A DNA stretch of 6,447 nt from assembly GCA_003497505.1 (NCBI GenBank), contig DNNV01000326.1:1-6447 (forward strand), in the 5' to 3' direction. The first letter of the stretch is position 1. Every line of letters begins with the position of its first letter. The stretch comes from Clostridiales bacterium (GTDB lineage Bacteria > Bacillota > Clostridia > Tissierellales > Sedimentibacteraceae). A program made the translations under genes and the position numbers. Below, piece by piece: positions 5,071 through 6,447 of the stretch. The notes under the pieces were generated by a model. It saw nothing but the letters and a program-made list of their open reading frames with translations. It searched no databases and had not been told where the DNA came from.

Positions 5071-6348
5071 ATGCTGACTGCAATAGTAGGAATAAACTGG
5101 GGAGATGAAGGCAAAGGCAGAATGGTTGATTTGTTGGCCGCAGATTACGACGTTGTATGCCGCTATCAGGGCGGAAACAATGCGGGACACACAGTGGTAA
5201 ATGAATCAGGCAAATTTGTACTTAACCTGCTTCCGTCAGGCATACTAAGGCCTGAGGTTGTTAATGTAATGGGAAATGGTATAGTAATAGATTTGGAACA
5301 CCTCCACAAAGAAGTGAACAATCTGAGAAGTTCAGGAATTAAAATTACACCTGATAATTTAAAAATCAGCGATAGGGCAGTTATTTGCCTTCCATACCAT
5401 GTAAAGCAGGATATATTGGAAGAAGAGCGCTTAAAGGACCTGAAATTCGGATCCACAAGAAGAGGCATTGCTCCGGTATATGGCGACAAGTATATGAAAA
5501 AAGGCATAAGAATGGGTGACCTGCTGAATAAAGAAGCGCTTAAAAAGCGTGTTGAGCAGATTGTAGAATGGAAAAATCTGACCATTGCGGGAGGATATAA
5601 GTCCATAGAATTTTATGCGGATGATATGTATGACTGGCTGATTAAATACGGCACAGAATTTGAAGAATATATATGTGACGTTGGATTATATCTGAATAAT
5701 TCCGTAAATAACGGCAAAAAAATAATGTTTGAGGCACAGCTGGGTGCACTGAGAGATATAGATTTCGGAATTTATCCATATACATCCTCGTCCTCTACAA
5801 TAGCAGCTTATGCTCCCATAGGAGCAGGCGTTCCCGGAATGAAGCTCGGCAGCACCATCGGGATAATGAAGGCCTATTCTTCGTGTGTAGGCGAAGGACC
5901 TTTTACAGCTGAGATGTCCGGCGATGAAGCCGAAGCGCTCAGAGAAGCAGGAGGAGAATACGGCGCAGCAACGGGAAGACCAAGAAGAGTGGGTCCGTTT
6001 GATGTAGTGGCATCAAGATATGGCGTAAGAGTTCAGGGCGCAGACCAGCTTGCTCTCACAAAACTGGATGTATTGTCATACATGGACAGAATACCGGTGG
6101 TTGTCGCATATGACATAGACGGAAGAATTACCGAGGAGTTCCCCACAGGAGCCGATTTGGATATAGCAAAACCCGTCATTGAATTTATGGACGGATGGAA
6201 ATGCGATATAGGCAAATGCAGAAAAGAGTCTGACCTTCCAAAGGAAGCCTTTAAATATATCAAGTACCTGGAAAAAAAGGTGGGCTGTATTATCAAATAT
6301 GTATCCGTGGGAGCAGACAGAGAAGATTATCTTGTAATGAACGAGTAA
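5071..6348 (+). CDS. purA: Adenylosuccinate synthetase, atypical lineage
   Basis: This cytoplasmic enzyme joins aspartate to IMP using GTP, forming adenylosuccinate, the first committed step to AMP. The 425-residue length is normal. The GTP/IMP loop WGDEGKGR (10-17) carries the catalytic base Asp12. QGGNNAGHT (33-41) carries the catalytic His40. LLPSGI (53-58), MGNGIVID (67-74), KAYSSCVGEGPF (267-278), ATGRPRR (300-306), ALTKLDV (328-334) and SVGADR (412-417) follow in family order. Several normally rigid sites differ. GTTGRGIGPAYEDK is GSTRRGIAPVYGDK (127-140), and FEGAQGxLLDID is FEAQLGALRDID (220-231), which moves the conserved IMP-contacting Gln by one position. All the core catalytic residues remain, so it is probably active. 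I believe these variants typify a clostridial PurA branch, from memory rather than a search. It is the only gene on its transcript. Confidence 0.94.
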   Translation: MLTAIVGINWGDEGKGRMVDLLAADYDVVCRYQGGNNAGHTVVNESGKFVLNLLPSGILRPEVVNVMGNGIVIDLEHLHKEVNNLRSSGIKITPDNLKISDRAVICLPYHVKQDILEEERLKDLKFGSTRRGIAPVYGDKYMKKGIRMGDLLNKEALKKRVEQIVEWKNLTIAGGYKSIEFYADDMYDWLIKYGTEFEEYICDVGLYLNNSVNNGKKIMFEAQLGALRDIDFGIYPYTSSSSTIAAYAPIGAGVPGMKLGSTIGIMKAYSSCVGEGPFTAEMSGDEAEALREAGGEYGAATGRPRRVGPFDVVASRYGVRVQGADQLALTKLDVLSYMDRIPVVVAYDIDGRITEEFPTGADLDIAKPVIEFMDGWKCDIGKCRKESDLPKEAFKYIKYLEKKVGCIIKYVSVGADREDYLVMNE

Positions 6349-6360
6349 CAAGCAACAGAA

Positions 6361-6390
6361 AGCCGGTCTGATTACATTTCAGTACCGGCT
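6361..6390 (+). terminator. Hairpin terminator after purA
   Basis: AGCCGGT (6361-6367) pairs perfectly with ACCGGCT (6384-6390). After a one-base bulge, CTGA and TCAG extend the stem by 4 bp around a 7-base loop. It starts 12 bases after the purA stop codon. The following CTTCTATAT is only moderately U-rich, so termination may be leaky, but the position and GC-rich base of the stem fit. Confidence 0.7.
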
Positions 6391-6415
6391 CTTCTATATG
6401 CTATATATATGAATG

Positions 6416-6438
6416 AATCCACAGCAGTTCTGTTGATT
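6416..6438. other. Weak dyad near the 3' window edge
   Basis: AATC-C-ACAG and CTGT-T-GATT pair as two 4-bp segments split by one C/T mismatch, with a 5-base loop. It may be part of a structure or terminator of a gene beyond the window. No gene is resolvable in the last 57 bases: the three minus-strand frames are open for about 14 to 24 codons from the edge, and nothing distinguishes them. Confidence 0.2.
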
Positions 6439-6447
6439 TCTTGCCTG

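Noticed and set aside
4863..5114. An 83-codon minus-strand open frame between the divergent promoters
   Set aside because: It overlaps both the purA promoter and the purA start and has a low-complexity AT-driven composition rich in Ile, Leu and Phe.
6394..6447. Possible end of a converging minus-strand gene at the right edge
   Set aside because: All three minus-strand frames are open for only 14 to 24 codons from the edge, and none has recognisable content, so no gene can be supported.

Overview
The window looks like ordinary chromosome from a low-GC, Gram-positive anaerobe of the Clostridia. The evidence is AT-rich intergenic DNA, strong GGAGG-type ribosome binding sites, near-consensus sigma-A promoters, a lipobox lipoprotein with a DUF4015-type domain, and a PurA of an atypical lineage that I associate with clostridia. 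The genus cannot be fixed from the sequence. I found no mobile element, CRISPR array, toxin-antitoxin pair or defence cassette.

Layout. From 1 to 335 the 3' part of an unidentified plus-strand gene ends against a long perfect hairpin (334-377), which should terminate transcription from both sides. Four units then read leftward on the minus strand. They are a tRNA-Leu(CAA) (380-462) with its own promoter, rmuC (547-1773), asd (1839-2840), and a 591-residue lipoprotein with a putative glycoside hydrolase domain (3031-4806) closed by its own terminator (2994-3018). A divergent AT-rich region (4807-5070) separates the lipoprotein gene from purA (5071-6348), which reads rightward and ends in a hairpin at 6361-6390. 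The last 57 bases hold only a weak dyad.

Functions. Asd makes aspartate semialdehyde for lysine, diaminopimelate, threonine and methionine. PurA commits IMP to AMP and also uses aspartate. RmuC is a coiled-coil membrane-anchored protein with a nuclease-like core, linked to limiting DNA rearrangements. The lipoprotein is predicted to act outside the membrane. These look like separate transcription units, although asd may read through into rmuC because no terminator is visible between them.

The most interesting signal is regulatory. The promoters of purA and rmuC both carry the octamer AATGTTCG between the -35 and -10 boxes, in the same orientation relative to transcription. At rmuC it is part of a 13/13 match to the Bacillus PurBox consensus (AWWWCCGAACWWT); at purA the match is 11/13. 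The rmuC site also resembles an imperfect Gram-positive LexA box (GAAC-N4-GTCC), so the regulator there is ambiguous.
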